A DNA stretch of 64,000 nucleotides, from positions 682,001-746,000 of the forward strand of contig BSYO01000016.1 in the NCBI GenBank assembly GCA_033239525.1. Direction: 5' to 3'. Origin of the DNA: Nepenthes gracilis (lineage: Eukaryota; Streptophyta; Magnoliopsida; Caryophyllales; Nepenthaceae). Made by a program: the position numbers and the translations under genes. Below the pieces are notes generated by a model. That model saw only the letters and a list, made by a program, of their open reading frames with translations. It had not been told where the DNA came from and did no database searches. Of the stretch, positions 62,205 through 64,000 are shown in pieces (within the stretch, counting starts at the first letter, position 1; each line of letters opens with the position of its first letter).

Positions 62205-62245
<41 letters not shown>
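62205..62245. repeat. (AT)n microsatellite
   Basis: About 20 AT units within the organellar block. Such a long run is unusual for plant mitochondrial DNA, so it may have expanded after nuclear transfer. Confidence 0.95.
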
Positions 62246-62247
<2 letters not shown>

Positions 62248-62406
62248 CAATTTTGTTATTTTTATAATAGGAAGAGTCATTTCGAAAATTCAAGGTACCG
62301 AGAGAGCAAACAAGGTCGCAAACAAGAGGCGCTTGCAAGCACTAGTGGTGCTCCCACTAACATTGAATAACCATAGAACAGTTATGGAATAGTTAAGGAA
62401 TAGTTA

Positions 62407-62712
<306 letters not shown>

Positions 62713-62738
62713 TCATTCAATGAGCATTCTCAATATTA

Positions 62739-62820
62739 TACCTTGAAAAGGACTCGAACCTCTACGCTCTTTAGTATGAGATTTTGCGTCTCGCATGTCT
62801 ACCATTTCACAACCAAAGCA
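62739..62820 (-). pseudogene. trnL-CAA: Plastid trnL-CAA pseudogene
   Basis: The minus strand reads TGCTTTGGTTGTGAAATGGT through the T-arm GGTTCGAGTCC, with an 82-nt class II layout. The anticodon loop is CGCAAAA, where the plastid gene has CTCAAAA, so invariant U33 is lost. The acceptor stem and other arms carry several G-to-A and C-to-T changes. It sits next to about 140 bp that resembles the natural plastid upstream region of trnL-CAA. Not expected to be functional. Confidence 0.85.
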
Positions 62821-62968
62821 TCTTGAAAATGATTCGTATTCTATGAATATGATATCTATCTAGTGTGATGTATGGAATATATAATAAAGATGGAGTGTTG
62901 GAGTATTTCTATTGATCGGTCATATAGGCCCAAGTCAAACATCCAATTGCTTCAATTTGAATTATCCT

Positions 62969-63411
62969 GAGTATTTAACCTTGCAATGTGGTCATTACTG
63001 ATTCACACAAGATTCCACGTGCCCCATACTACTCAGGTCAGATCGCTAGTAATGCTTTCGGCTACTGGACTAGCGCCATCTAGGGTGCGGCACTCCACCG
63101 CTTCGCCTAACAGCATGACGCTTGTATTGCTCTCCCACAACCCCGTTTTCACGGTTTAGGCTGCTCTCGTTTCGCTCGCCGCTACTACGGGAATCGCTTT
63201 TATTTTCTTTTCCTCTGGTTACTAAGATGTTTCAGTTCGTCAGGTTGTCTCTTGCCTGCCCATAGATTCAGCAATAGTTTAAAAGGTTGACTTATACGGG
63301 AATCTCCGAATCTATGCTTATTTTCAACTCCCAGAAACATTTCGTCGCTTACTACGCCCTTCCTCGTCTCTGGGTGCCTAGGTATCCACCATAAACTTTT
63401 CCTCATTTGAA
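62969..63411 (-). pseudogene. rrn23: Plastid rrn23 (23S rRNA) 5' fragment
   Basis: The minus strand starts TTCAAATGAGGAAAAGTTTA and runs through GGTGGATACCTAGGCACCCA, TAGTAGCGGCGAGCGAAACG and GTGCCGCACCCTAGATGG. This is the 5' ~440 nt of plastid 23S rRNA with point changes and small deletions. About 50 nt of the rrn16-rrn23 spacer precede it (to about 63460). It breaks off at 62969 into the trnL-CAA upstream region. Confidence 0.92.
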
Positions 63412-63544
63412 TCTCGCCTTTAACTTATGCCATCGTAAAGTACTGCTAAACTAAATGGAAGGATCTTAATCCTACCTCGGCTGGAACTTACCTCTGCAAC
63501 TTGCATTTTTTCAACTTGAGGATATGAAGCCTTCGGCTCTAGGC

Positions 63545-64000
63545 GAGGTGATAGCGAGGGACTCCAACTTGTTTTAATCTTTACCCCAAACCTCAAAATT
63601 CCTTTCCTAAAAGATATCTTCAAAATACATAATCACCCACTTTAAACCTCAAATCGAATCCTATGATCTGTGGGTTATGAGCCCACACGCTTTTGTTGCG
63701 TAACTCTGATAGACCATTTGCCTGCAGATAAAACACTATGCTAAATTTTTAACTTGGTACCCAATTTCTTATGCAAACATTTCCAAAATTTCAATATAAG
63801 CCTTGGTTTACGATCGAAAACTATCGAAACTAAAATACCGTGCAACCTTACAACCTCATTAATATATTGACAACCAACTTATTCCTCGAGAACGTCATCC
63901 TAACTGTTAAGAAATGAGTCAACTTCATCATCTGATCCATAATTTTTCGTCTGATATTCCGCCGCCAGAAATTTTTTTTTATACCTTGATACGTTTTACT
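63545..64000 (-). pseudogene. Ty3/gypsy integrase core fragment, right of organellar block
   Basis: Reading the minus strand from 64000 downward gives MTFSRNKL, then an INEVVRLHGI-type helix, SIVFDRKPRLILKFWKCLHK, a GTKLK block, an internally deleted stretch, and FKVGDYVF...GILRFGVK. This is the classic integrase catalytic core and linker order. The frame is broken by stops and a deletion of roughly 100 codons. It continues beyond the window. Confidence 0.82.

Overview
The window is nuclear DNA of a flowering plant, most likely a eudicot. It has intron-rich genes with GT-AG splice sites, plant-only families (MSH1, PPR, NFD4/nodulin-like, DUF247), AT-rich spacers with microsatellites, and decayed LTR retrotransposons. 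Nothing prokaryotic (operons, CRISPR) is present. Species cannot be assigned from sequence alone. Exon edges below come from reading frame, splice consensus and remembered family sequences; no alignment was run.

Layout. Positions 1-15244 (+) hold the last eight exons of MSH1, the organelle-targeted MutS homologue with a C-terminal GIY-YIG domain; its introns carry duplications and a 259-bp tandem array. Positions 16508-28328 (-), convergent with MSH1, hold a complete 11-exon gene for chloroplast 3-isopropylmalate dehydrogenase (leucine synthesis, 404 aa). Its first intron contains a Copia element with intact 5-bp target duplications, and inside that a 1.27-kb miniature LTR element (TRIM-like) with its own near-intact 5-bp duplication. 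Positions 30946-32304 (+) hold a single-exon P-class PPR gene. Positions 34640-36290 (+) hold a broken DUF247/UPF0481 gene, internally duplicated and split by a 416-bp hAT-like MITE. Positions 37386-48965 (+) hold a complete three-exon nodulin-like/NFD4-type transporter gene (565 aa); its 9.26-kb first intron contains a LINE tail and a decayed Ty3/gypsy element whose LTR belongs to the same family as the TRIM LTRs. Positions 52111-52710 (-) hold a single-exon SAM-domain gene.

From about 53 kb to the end there is no intact gene. There is a ~750-bp direct repeat pair, a degenerate Copia element, an imperfect repeat array, and a ~3.8-kb mosaic of organellar DNA (plastid psaA, psaB, trnL-CAA and rrn23 pieces plus mitochondrial-type sequence with a group II intron domain V). 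The mosaic is flanked on both sides by pieces of a minus-strand Ty3/gypsy integrase gene that meet at nearly the same codons.

The intact genes do not form a pathway. MSH1, the dehydrogenase and probably the PPR protein share organelle targeting, but that is common in plants. The most informative feature is the datable nesting of transposons and the organellar insertion. I found no convincing new biological system.
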